Positions 7,705-15,911 of a stretch of 40,055 nt of DNA are shown here, piece after piece. Made by a program: the position numbers and the translations under genes. The notes below the pieces were generated by a model, which saw nothing but the letters and a program-made list of their open reading frames with translations, made no database searches and had not been told where the DNA came from. The first letter of the stretch is position 1, and the number at the start of each line of letters is the position of its first letter. Origin of the DNA: an uncultured Rhizobiaceae group bacterium (GTDB lineage: Bacteria; Pseudomonadota; Alphaproteobacteria; Rhizobiales; Rhizobiaceae); contig CAJQPW010000257.1 in the NCBI GenBank assembly GCA_905480295.1, forward strand, positions 1 to 40,055, given 5' to 3'.

Positions 7705-8865
7705 TCAGACCTTTGATTGGGCATAATGCGCCTTCAGGCTTCGGGCGATAACCAAGTTCTGTATCTCAGTCGTTCCGTCCAGATATTCCGCCATTTTTGC
7801 CGCGGCGAGATGGCGTGCCAGGGGAAATTCCTGTCGCAGACCATCGGCACCCATCACCTGCATGCAGGCGTGCAGTCCGGTAAAAGCCGCTCGGGTCGCA
7901 AATTTCTTGGCCTGGGAAGCAATCAACGGGGCACTGCCGTTTTCATCAATTTGCCTGGCGGCCTCGAAGGCCATCAGCCGGCAGGCTTCCAGATCGGTTG
8001 CCACGTCTGCCATCCGCCACATCAGTCCCTGCTGTTCAGCCAGCGGCCCGCCAAACGCCTTGCGGGTCAGCAGGCGGGGCATGGCTGTATCCAGACCCGC
8101 CCGCAACATGCCGGCACACATCGCCGCCACGCTGGCGCGGGCGATATCGATTCCGGCCATTGCTGCTTTGAAGCCCAGTCCGGCCGGTGCCAGCATCTGA
8201 GCTTTTGCCACCCGCACATCACGAAATTCAAATCCCCCGGCCCCGATGGCATAGCCACCCAACATGTCATAGGCCGGAAGTCGGGTAACGCCGGGGGTAT
8301 CGGCGGCCACCTGCACGCTGGCAATCCCGGCTGCCTTTGAACCCGGAACCGTCTGGACATAGACGTTGAGCAGGTCGGCATGCGGTGTGTTGGTAATCCA
8401 GGCCTTTTCACCATTGATCACAAGATCATCCCCGTCTTCTGCAGCAGTGGTCGTGATCGCCGTTGCGTCGCTCCCTCCCTGCGGCTCGGTCAGCAGAAAG
8501 GCGCCGATAGTGCCCCCCGCGATCATGTTGGCAAGATGGGTGTCGATAAGAGTATCAGACCCGGATGCGGCAATGGCACGGGCGTGGTTGTTGTGCACCG
8601 TCAGCGCGAATGCAGCGGCCATATCGACCCTGGCAAAACACTCCAGGACCAGCAACATGGCGCTGTAGCTGATACCCCGACCGCCATGGTCCTGAGGCAC
8701 CACGAGACCCAGCAAGCCCGCTGATGCAGCCTGTTCGAACAGGGCACGGGGCACCGCCTTTTCTGCTTCCCACTGTTGCACATTGGGCGCCAGATATTCA
8801 GCCGCGAACGCTTCCGCATCAGCAAGCGCCTGCTGTTCTTTTCCGGTAAGTTCCGCGTTTGTCAT
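7705..8865 (-). CDS. Acyl-CoA dehydrogenase
   Basis: FAD flavoenzyme of 386 residues, the normal family length, expected to introduce an alpha-beta double bond into an acyl-CoA and pass electrons to ETF. Visible blocks are the middle-domain signature FLLTEPQGGSDATAI with the WITN motif, and the C-terminal helix block GADGLRQEFPLARHLAAAKM. Close to the end comes YLDGTTEIQNLVIAR. At the position where medium- and short-chain enzymes have the catalytic glutamate (Y-E-G-T) this protein has aspartate D363, so the base is shortened or replaced. It faces the ThDP-enzyme gene convergently and is followed upstream on the same strand by a Na/Pi transporter gene with no obvious link. Confidence 0.9.
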   Translation of the reverse strand: MTNAELTGKEQQALADAEAFAAEYLAPNVQQWEAEKAVPRALFEQAASAGLLGLVVPQDHGGRGISYSAMLLVLECFARVDMAAAFALTVHNNHARAIAASGSDTLIDTHLANMIAGGTIGAFLLTEPQGGSDATAITTTAAEDGDDLVINGEKAWITNTPHADLLNVYVQTVPGSKAAGIASVQVAADTPGVTRLPAYDMLGGYAIGAGGFEFRDVRVAKAQMLAPAGLGFKAAMAGIDIARASVAAMCAGMLRAGLDTAMPRLLTRKAFGGPLAEQQGLMWRMADVATDLEACRLMAFEAARQIDENGSAPLIASQAKKFATRAAFTGLHACMQVMGADGLRQEFPLARHLAAAKMAEYLDGTTEIQNLVIARSLKAHYAQSKV

Positions 8866-8984
8866 ACTGAACCCTTTGTCATCGCACTGCTTTGCACCCG
8901 TTTCATTCTGCCAACGCAGAAATGCGGGCCCTAGTCGGTTATAGCGGTACCGATTTCAATATCCAGCGCAACGCCACGCCTGCG

Positions 8985-10649
8985 CTAGTTTTCATCCCGT
9001 GCGACCAGCCGCGAGTCGAGCAAATGCCCTTCCCTCGACAAAATGGGATAGGCAACAGAGGAAAGCTGGGAACCAAATTCACGAAACGCACGCAGCGTTT
9101 CCAGATGCAGGTCGCTGCTTTCAAGGCTGAGCTCGGTGCCCTTTTGAATACGCTTGAGATGTTTTTTGCGGCTGGCCCGCTCCCGCTTGGCGAGGTCCGA
9201 TTTTTCTTCAACCAGAACGCGGGCCGCATCCACGTCTTCGCTGAGCAGGACATTGGAGGCAAGCTTGGTGATGGCCACCACCTGTTCGTGGACTTCGACC
9301 AGTTCCGCCCAGCCCTCTTCAGAAAATCGAATACCACTCTTGGCCTTGAGAATCGTCAAGGGCACCAGTCTGCGGGAAACGATATCGCCCGCCGTTTCGA
9401 CATTTATTGCCGCTTCAGTCAGGCGGCGGGCCTCCCGCTTCTGCGGTTTGGTCAACGCCTGGTCATGCATATCAATGACATATTGTCTGATCCCGGTCAG
9501 ACAGTCATTGAGCTTCAAATCCAGATCCTTGGTTTCGGCGATGGCTTCCAAATTGCCATCCTCCAGATGGGTGATGACCCGGGTCATCATAACTTCCGCC
9601 ACCTGCATCATGCGCAGCACTTCGCGGCGCACACAGGTCAGCGCCAGCGCCGGCGTGTCGAGAGAGTTTTCATCGAGCACCGTCCAGTCAAGGAGCGAGT
9701 TTGTCACAGAATCGCCTGCCACCTTCGGTGGAAACAATTTCATCAATCCGCGGGCAAAGGGGCCAACGAAAGGCAAAAACAGGAACAGCAGAGCATTGAA
9801 CACGATGTGCAGCAAGACCAGTCGTTCAGACGGTTCGATCTGAACCAGTATCTGATCCGTCGGCAGACGGAACCACAGCAGCAGGGCAAGAATCGCAAAA
9901 CTGCCGCGAATGATCAGATTGGCGAGGGGAATGCGGCGTATTTCAATATCCTTGCCCCGGGTGAGCCATATCGGGATGAGCGCGCTCCCCAAATTGGCAC
10001 CCAATGCGAGCGACAGGCCGACCGAAAAGGGAAAGGCAGAAATGGCCAGCAGCGTTACACACATCAAGATCACCGCAACGCTGGAATGCATGATCAGGGC
10101 CAGAATGGCACCGACCAGAAAAGCGGTTATGGGATCGGATTCCAGATAGGCGGCGATCGCTGGAAAATACGCCCCCTGTTGCACCGGCTCAACGGTTTGC
10201 CGTAGCAGCTGCAGCGCTAATAAAATCAGCCCGAGCCCAATCAGAATGCGACCCGACTGCACGCTGACCTTGGCCTGGGTTTTAAGAAACAGCGCCCCGC
10301 CAACCGCGAGCAGGATCGGGGAGAGCCAGTCTACGCGAAGCGACAGAACCTTTACGATCAGCGCGGAGCCGAGATCGGCACCAATGACCACTGCAATGCC
10401 GCCGGCCAGACCGATGGCGCCTACGGCTGCAAATTCGCTGACCAATATCGTAACAGCAGCGGAACTCTGCAGCAAAATGGCCAGCATAAGACCGTTTATT
10501 GCCGCCCGGGGCGGGCTTTCATTGCGGGTGACTATGCGTTTGAACGAGGCACCGTAAGCGCGACTGATCCCCGTTCGAACCAGCCGCACGGCATAAAGCA
10601 ACAACATTATTGCTCCGGCGATCGACACAATAAATTGCAGTGCAACCAA
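8985..10649 (-). CDS. Na/Pi-cotransporter family protein with PhoU-like tail
   Basis: A 554-residue inner-membrane protein of the NptA/YjbB (PNaS) type. The first about 300 residues hold 8-9 hydrophobic helices with the two inverted QSS/SSV repeats typical of the family (LLQSSAAVTILVSEFAAVG near 60; MHSSVAVIL near 188). The last about 230 residues are helical and PhoU-like, often a regulatory domain. The expected role is sodium-linked phosphate transport. The first codon is TTG, supported by AAAGGA 7 bases upstream on the minus strand; an ATG four bases earlier is out of frame. No pho regulator or pst genes are nearby. Confidence 0.88.
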   Translation of the reverse strand: MVALQFIVSIAGAIMLLLYAVRLVRTGISRAYGASFKRIVTRNESPPRAAINGLMLAILLQSSAAVTILVSEFAAVGAIGLAGGIAVVIGADLGSALIVKVLSLRVDWLSPILLAVGGALFLKTQAKVSVQSGRILIGLGLILLALQLLRQTVEPVQQGAYFPAIAAYLESDPITAFLVGAILALIMHSSVAVILMCVTLLAISAFPFSVGLSLALGANLGSALIPIWLTRGKDIEIRRIPLANLIIRGSFAILALLLWFRLPTDQILVQIEPSERLVLLHIVFNALLFLFLPFVGPFARGLMKLFPPKVAGDSVTNSLLDWTVLDENSLDTPALALTCVRREVLRMMQVAEVMMTRVITHLEDGNLEAIAETKDLDLKLNDCLTGIRQYVIDMHDQALTKPQKREARRLTEAAINVETAGDIVSRRLVPLTILKAKSGIRFSEEGWAELVEVHEQVVAITKLASNVLLSEDVDAARVLVEEKSDLAKRERASRKKHLKRIQKGTELSLESSDLHLETLRAFREFGSQLSSVAYPILSREGHLLDSRLVARDEN

Positions 10650-10831
10650 GCATGCGTCCTTTCTACCAGCGCAATATATGCGCCGGCATCATCTTACACG
10701 GACCGTCGAACATTTTCCATGGCAGATCAACGGCCTGCATTGACGACCCTTCATCGGAAGCAGGTCGCGCCTAAATCTATACCATCGGCACGTATTCTTC
10801 TCATGGCATCGGAAAACGTCTACCGTTGATC

Positions 10832-12241
10832 ATGAGCAAAAAATTGATCAAAGAATTGCAATCTGTATTGGGCGCCCGGGGCGTGCTGCCAGCCTCGGAT
10901 ACCGGCCCTTATTTCAAGGACATGATGGGCTATTACAGCGGAGACTCCGTTCCGGTGCTGCGCCCGGCCGATACGCTGCAGGTTGCGGAAGCCGTGAAGA
11001 TCTGCGCCAAGCATCACATGCCGATCGTGCCCCAGGGCGGCCATACCGGTCTCTGCGGCGGCGGCGTTGCGCTGTCTGGAAAACCGTCGGTCATCCTGTC
11101 GCTGGAGCGTATGAACCGTGTGCTTGCGGTTGATGCCGACTGTTACTCTATCACCACCGAAGCCGGGGTTGTGCTGCAGACCATCCATGACGCGGCACAA
11201 CGGGTTGATCGCGAATTTGCCATGGACTGGGGGGCGCGGGGCTCCGCCATGGTCGGCGGTGCCCTGTCCACCAATGGCGGTGGACTCAACGTGCTGCGCT
11301 ATGGCACCAGCCGCGATCAGGTGCTGGGGCTGGAAGTGGTGCTGCCGGACGGATCCGTCTGGGACGGACTGCGCTCCCTGCGCAAGGACGCTTCCGGTTA
11401 CGATCTGAAGCACATGTTCATCGGGGCGGAAGGCACGTTGGGGATCATCACCAAGGCCTGCCTGAAACTTCATCCCCAACAGCCGGTCAGTCAGTCCCTG
11501 TTCGGAGCCATCGCCGATTTTCCCCGGTTGATGAAATTGTTTGAGACCGCGAGGCAGGTGGGCGGCAACAATCTGTCGGCGTTTGAACTGGTTCCCGGCG
11601 ATGGCATGCGGCGCATGTCTTCGCAGTTTCCCGCCATCAGCCAGCCGCTGGACACCAATGCAGAATGGTGCGTGTTGATCCGGTATTCGGGCACCGAAGC
11701 CGCCGCCGTCGAAGCACTGCTGACCACGCTGTTTGAGCGGGCGTTTGAAGACAGCCTGCTAAGCGATGCGGTGATCAGCCAATCGATTGCGCAAGAACAG
11801 AACCTGTGGGCGATGCGCGATCATCTGCCACCGGAAAATCTGTGGTCCCAGCGCAAATTGAAATGGGACGTTTCAGTGCCCATCAATCGCATGGTTGAAT
11901 TTATCAACCAGGCAAAGGCACAGCTCCGCCAGCAACGGCCCCAGGGACGATTTTATGCCTTCGGCCATGTGGGAGACGGCAATCTCCACACGATTATTTT
12001 TCCCGGTGATGATGACGGCGCGGATTACGACACGGTCTGCGCCAACCTGTACAAGATGGTTGATGAACTGGTCTGGTCGCTCGGTGGATCAATCTGCGCC
12101 GAACATGGTGTGGGGATTGAAAACGTGCAGCGCTTGCACGGACAAAAGTCGACGCTTGAACTGGACATGATGCGCAACATCAAAGGGCTGTTTGATCCCC
12201 AGGGCCTCATGAACCCGGGAAAACTGATCCCTGACGCCTGA
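10832..12241 (+). CDS. FAD-linked oxidase (GlcD / D-2-hydroxyacid dehydrogenase type)
   Basis: A 469-residue VAO/PCMH-family flavoprotein. The N-terminal FAD-binding domain contains PQGGHTGLCGGGVALSG (from about 66), which wraps the FAD pyrophosphate, and a GGALSTNGGG block. The C-terminal cap ends with the family signatures GHVGDGNLH and CAEHGVG. Enzymes of this class oxidise D-2-hydroxy acids (D-lactate, glycolate, D-2-hydroxyglutarate). The exact substrate is not resolved, and there is no GlcE/GlcF partner beside it, which argues for a stand-alone D-lactate or D-2-hydroxyglutarate dehydrogenase. I chose the ATG at 10832; an in-frame TTG at 10826 is the alternative and neither has a strong ribosome-binding site. 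Confidence 0.88.
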   Translation: MSKKLIKELQSVLGARGVLPASDTGPYFKDMMGYYSGDSVPVLRPADTLQVAEAVKICAKHHMPIVPQGGHTGLCGGGVALSGKPSVILSLERMNRVLAVDADCYSITTEAGVVLQTIHDAAQRVDREFAMDWGARGSAMVGGALSTNGGGLNVLRYGTSRDQVLGLEVVLPDGSVWDGLRSLRKDASGYDLKHMFIGAEGTLGIITKACLKLHPQQPVSQSLFGAIADFPRLMKLFETARQVGGNNLSAFELVPGDGMRRMSSQFPAISQPLDTNAEWCVLIRYSGTEAAAVEALLTTLFERAFEDSLLSDAVISQSIAQEQNLWAMRDHLPPENLWSQRKLKWDVSVPINRMVEFINQAKAQLRQQRPQGRFYAFGHVGDGNLHTIIFPGDDDGADYDTVCANLYKMVDELVWSLGGSICAEHGVGIENVQRLHGQKSTLELDMMRNIKGLFDPQGLMNPGKLIPDA

Positions 12242-12290
12242 TCCTCAAGTCTCAAAACATCGGGTCAAAAGCCGAAAATTCGCATCTATT

Positions 12291-12307
12291 TTATCATATA
12301 TTGATAA
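12291..12307. promoter_or_regulatory. Palindromic operator candidate for the aromatic operon
   Basis: TTATCA (12291-12296) and TGATAA (12302-12307) form a perfect 6-bp inverted repeat around TATAT. It lies in an A/T-rich patch 73 bases upstream of the extradiol dioxygenase start. The IclR regulator at the end of that operon is the obvious candidate to bind it (inference). The 138-base spacer holds no other gene. Confidence 0.45.
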
Positions 12308-12379
12308 TTTGGCGAAATTTTTGTAGGTTCCACCCCAGACAGATCGTTGTGACAACGGCCAGTAAGAGGGGAAACTGTC

Positions 12380-13348
12380 ATGGGCATCAGTGCTCTGGCC
12401 TATTTGGGTGTCCATTCCGACAAATTGGAAGACTGGTCCGACTTTTCAAAAAATCTGCTGGGCATGCAGCAGGTCGACCGGGGCACCGGAAATCGCAGCT
12501 TTCGCATGGACGACCGCAAGCAGCGGTTTGTGGTTTCGGGAGAAAAAGGCGACCGGCTTGCTTTCATGGGCTGGGAAGTCGAGGAAAAGTCCGATCTTCA
12601 ATATTATGCAGCCCGTCTCGATGCCGCCAACATTGCGGTACAGTCGGCTCCGGCATCACTTGCCGATCGGCGTTTTGTTGAAGACATGATTTTTGCCGAT
12701 GACCCCGCGGGCAACAGGATCGAACTGGTCTACAACCCGATGGTGGATTCCGATCCATTTGTGCCCGGTCGTACCCATAGCGGGTTCAACACCGGACCAT
12801 TTGGGCTGGGGCACGCCGTGCTGCATGTGGCACACGCCGAAAGCCTTGTGCCGTTCTACCGGGACCTGCTTGGGTTTCATGTCAGCGACTATGCCATGTC
12901 GCCCATCCCGCTTTACTTTTTCCACGTCAACGGGCGCCACCACAGCTTTGCCATGATCGGCTCCGGCCGGTCCGGATTTCACCACTTCATGGTTGAATTC
13001 AATTCTCTCGACGACGTGGGACAGGGATATGACGTGGCGCTGGACCGCGACAATGCCATTGCCCAGACCCTGGGTCGGCACACCAATGACTGGATGACGT
13101 CATTTTATGCACATACCCCTTCGGGATTTTTCGTTGAAAACGGTTGGGGCGGCCGGATCATTGATCCCGACACCTGGCAACCCCATGAAACCAATACCGG
13201 GCCCAGTTTTTGGGGACATGACCGCCTGTATATGGAGGAATCGGCACGGGAGAAATACAATCAGATGAAGAAGAAGCTAGCCCGGGACGGGAAACAGACC
13301 CCGCCCCTGGTCGACTGCCCCTGGCTCTATGGCCAGTTCACAGACTGA
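12380..13348 (+). CDS. Extradiol (catechol 2,3-dioxygenase-like) ring-cleavage dioxygenase
   Basis: A 322-residue two-module VOC-fold protein with the features of type I extradiol dioxygenases (BphC family), which cleave a catechol ring next to the hydroxyls using Fe(II) and O2. The iron ligands are readable: H145 (GLGHAVLHV), a His of the HH pair 201-202 (GFHHFMVEF) and E253 (FFVENGWGG). Second-sphere residues corresponding to BphC His195, His241, Asn243 and Tyr250 are also present (NGRHHSF; GRHTND; SFYAH). The start has a GAGGGG ribosome-binding site about 8 bases upstream. The next gene, an aromatic hydroxylase, begins 12 bases later, so hydroxylation and ring cleavage are encoded together. 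The catechol substrate is unknown. Confidence 0.9.
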   Translation: MGISALAYLGVHSDKLEDWSDFSKNLLGMQQVDRGTGNRSFRMDDRKQRFVVSGEKGDRLAFMGWEVEEKSDLQYYAARLDAANIAVQSAPASLADRRFVEDMIFADDPAGNRIELVYNPMVDSDPFVPGRTHSGFNTGPFGLGHAVLHVAHAESLVPFYRDLLGFHVSDYAMSPIPLYFFHVNGRHHSFAMIGSGRSGFHHFMVEFNSLDDVGQGYDVALDRDNAIAQTLGRHTNDWMTSFYAHTPSGFFVENGWGGRIIDPDTWQPHETNTGPSFWGHDRLYMEESAREKYNQMKKKLARDGKQTPPLVDCPWLYGQFTD

Positions 13349-13360
13349 TGTTCCGCCAAC

Positions 13361-14812
13361 ATGACTGACATCAGCGCCGCCCATTACGATGTGATCATTG
13401 TCGGCCTCGGCCCCACCGGAGGCATGCTGGCAAACCTGCTGGGCATGCAGGGGGTGCGCACATTGGTGCTCGAGCGGGAAGCCAACATGTATGACCTGCC
13501 CCGGGCCGTGCATTTTGATGATGAAATCATGCGCGCCTTTCAGACCATCGGCATTGCCCACAGGCTCAATGAAAAGGTGATCGTCAACAAGGGGATGCGG
13601 TTCTGCGATTATGATGACAACCTGCTGCTCGACTGGCCACGCAAGCAATCCCTCACCAGCAATGGCTGGCATGCCAGCTACCGCTTCCATCAGCCCGATC
13701 TCGAGCAGGAAATCCGGCAAGCCCTGTTGCACAGACCCAGCGTGCAATTCGCTCTCAGCAGCCGTGTCAGCAATATCGGACAATCCAATGATCGCGCATC
13801 CGTCACCTATCAGGATGTTGAATCCAACAGCCACACGGTCACCAGCCGCTATGTTGTCGGGTGCGATGGCGGCAGTTCATTCGTCCGCGAGCACCTGAAT
13901 ATTCCCATGGAAATCCTCGGGTTTGAACAGCGCTGGCTGGTGGTCGACATGCTGCTCAATGACGAAAAGCCCGAACTGGGCGACCATACGATCCAATATT
14001 GTGATCCGGAGAACCCTGCCACCTATTGCCGCAATGCCGGCTTGCGCAGGCGATGGGAATTTGCCCTGCGCGATGACCAGAGCGACGGGGACATGACGCA
14101 GGATGCCACCATTTGGCAATTGCTGTCCCGCTGGATCAATTCCAGCGAGGCCAGGATTGAGCGCAGGGCCGTCTACACGTTCCGTTCCTGTGTCGCCGAG
14201 CGCTGGCGGGCCGGACGCATCCTGCTGGCAGGGGACGCGGCACATCTGACGCCGCCTTTCATGGGTCAGGGCATGTGTGCGGGAATGCGCGACGTGATGA
14301 ACCTGGCCTGGAAACTGGCGGCGGTCTGCAATGGCACCCAAACATCAGACCTGTTGGACACGTATCAGAGCGAGCGCGGGGAAAACGTGAAACACTACAT
14401 ACAAACTGCCGTGAAACTGGGGGAATTGATCAATCGCATCGCAGCCGCCCCGCACGCGGAAAAGACCGCCCGCATGGAAAGCATCATATCGACGCTCGGC
14501 CCCGGTCTTGGCGACACCAACGACCCGCTGCGGGGAACCCTGTTTCCCCAGTTCAGGCTGTCATCGGGCACCCGGTCCGATGACTATCTGGGTTACCGCA
14601 CGACGTTATTTTGCAGGGACAGGCCAGTGTCCGCGTCCCATGAATTCGAAACCCTTTCCGCCACCAACGAACCGGCCCTAGGGGCTGTGCTCGACCAACT
14701 GGGCGTTGACGAAGTTATTGTGCGCCCGGACCGTTATATTCTGTCGTCGTCAACCAAAATTCGCTCTATTACGGATGCCGACCAGGCATCACAACACGCG
14801 GATCCGCATTAA
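13361..14812 (+). CDS. FAD-dependent aromatic hydroxylase, MhpA-like
   Basis: A 483-residue class A flavin monooxygenase. It opens with the FAD motif VIIVGLGPTGGMLANLLG (about 11-28) and an acidic ribose-binding residue (VLEREANMYDLPRAVHFDDE). The conserved block GDAAHLTPPFMGQGMCAGM-RD with NLAWKL near residue 295 is nearly diagnostic of the MhpA (3-(3-hydroxyphenyl)propionate hydroxylase) group. Such enzymes use NAD(P)H and O2 to add an ortho hydroxyl to a phenol, making the catechol cut by the neighbouring dioxygenase. It is shorter than MhpA proper (about 550), mainly in the C-terminal thioredoxin-like tail, but still ends in a DRYIL block. Substrate may differ from MhpA. Confidence 0.88.
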   Translation: MTDISAAHYDVIIVGLGPTGGMLANLLGMQGVRTLVLEREANMYDLPRAVHFDDEIMRAFQTIGIAHRLNEKVIVNKGMRFCDYDDNLLLDWPRKQSLTSNGWHASYRFHQPDLEQEIRQALLHRPSVQFALSSRVSNIGQSNDRASVTYQDVESNSHTVTSRYVVGCDGGSSFVREHLNIPMEILGFEQRWLVVDMLLNDEKPELGDHTIQYCDPENPATYCRNAGLRRRWEFALRDDQSDGDMTQDATIWQLLSRWINSSEARIERRAVYTFRSCVAERWRAGRILLAGDAAHLTPPFMGQGMCAGMRDVMNLAWKLAAVCNGTQTSDLLDTYQSERGENVKHYIQTAVKLGELINRIAAAPHAEKTARMESIISTLGPGLGDTNDPLRGTLFPQFRLSSGTRSDDYLGYRTTLFCRDRPVSASHEFETLSATNEPALGAVLDQLGVDEVIVRPDRYILSSSTKIRSITDADQASQHADPH

Positions 14813-14823
14813 GCAGAAACTTC

Positions 14824-15597
14824 ATGGCCGGATTTGATCGATACTCCAATGTGCTGCGCCTGTTTTCGGCAGATCAGAGTTCGCTGACGGTTGCACAAAT
14901 GGCAAAAGCGGTGCGCTTGCCCACCAGCACCGTTTACCGAACGGTTCGGGAACTTGTCGCTTCAGGTTTTCTTGAAAGCGCTGCCGGTTCCTATTTTCGC
15001 CTCGGCCCCACCTTCATCGAATATAACCGGACAATCAATCAGACCGACCCGCTGATCCTGTCCGGCGACGAACATCTGCAACAACTGGCCGACGTCCTGC
15101 CCCAACCCGGTGCCACGGTTCTGGCACGCCTGTATGGCAATCAGGTCATGTGCGTTGCCGATGCCCGTTCACCATCCTTCCGGCACGACACCAGCTTTCA
15201 ACGAGGGGTGCCGATGCCGATCACCCGCGGTGCAACATCCCGGGCGATCCTGGCGCAGGTCAGGGGAAAGCGCCTGGACCGCCTGCTGTTATCAACAGAA
15301 CTGGAAAGCGGAGTATCACGGCAAGGCTTCAAACAGGAACTCAAACAGATCAGGCGCGCTCGCCTTTCGGTCACCCGCAATGAGGTCGATCAGGGGCTGG
15401 TCGGCTATGCTGTACCGGTGAGCAACCGGTCTTTGGGCATTGAAGCTTCATTGAGCTGCATTTTTTCAGACATTGACCATTCTCCCGATTGGGCAACCGA
15501 AATTGCAGAAATATTATGGTCTAGCGCAAAACGCATGGAAGATGACATGCAGCATGCGTTTGAACGCATTGCTGGCAACTCAAAGCCCCCTTCGTAA
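14824..15597 (+). CDS. IclR-family transcriptional regulator
   Basis: A 257-residue regulator. The N-terminal winged helix-turn-helix (about 5-62; LTVAQMAKAVRLPTSTVYRTVRELVASGFLE) is followed by the IclR effector-binding domain (PITRGATSRAILAQ; TRNEVDQGLVGYAVPV, with a final SLSCIF segment). It begins 11 bases after the hydroxylase stop and is thus the last gene of the aromatic operon. IclR proteins in such operons commonly sense the aromatic substrate and control the operon promoter, here perhaps through the palindrome at 12291-12307. The effector is unknown. Confidence 0.9.
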   Translation: MAGFDRYSNVLRLFSADQSSLTVAQMAKAVRLPTSTVYRTVRELVASGFLESAAGSYFRLGPTFIEYNRTINQTDPLILSGDEHLQQLADVLPQPGATVLARLYGNQVMCVADARSPSFRHDTSFQRGVPMPITRGATSRAILAQVRGKRLDRLLLSTELESGVSRQGFKQELKQIRRARLSVTRNEVDQGLVGYAVPVSNRSLGIEASLSCIFSDIDHSPDWATEIAEILWSSAKRMEDDMQHAFERIAGNSKPPS

Positions 15598-15911
15598 GCC
15601 AAATTCAAATCAGAATCAGCCTGATCGCAGACTGACCGTCTTGATGTGCCAGATTGGGGCACTTTCGTGCGGATTGCCGCCATTATCCTGCGGTTGTCCG
15701 CCGAATCAAAGTCGATCAGGGGCGCTTCCCTGGTCAAAGAAGAACAACCTGTTGCAAATACCCCACCAGACAACAAAATCGTAACAAAATTTGAAGTGAG
15801 CCAATTCAACGGCAGGCAAAAATAAGATATAGGGTACTGCAAGATTATGGGACGGAAATCCGATCATCGGTTTTGATTGTATTAGCGTGTTCCACGACAG
15901 GAGGTTCGTTC
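15598..15911. other. Intergenic spacer without a recognisable gene
   Basis: This 314-base stretch between the IclR gene and the broken beta-barrel gene shows only short potential stems (for example GCAC/GTGC at 15657-15668) and an 11-base palindrome CCGATCATCGG at 15860-15870. The latter lies 42 bases before the next start codon and could be an operator. A strong ribosome-binding site AGGAGG at 15899-15904 closes the spacer. Confidence 0.4.

Noticed and set aside
8892..10205. A 437-codon open frame on the plus strand opposite the Na/Pi transporter gene.
   Set aside because: It is rich in His, Gln and Arg, resembles no family, and runs antisense to a gene with clear NptA motifs. High-GC coding on one strand commonly leaves such open frames on the other.
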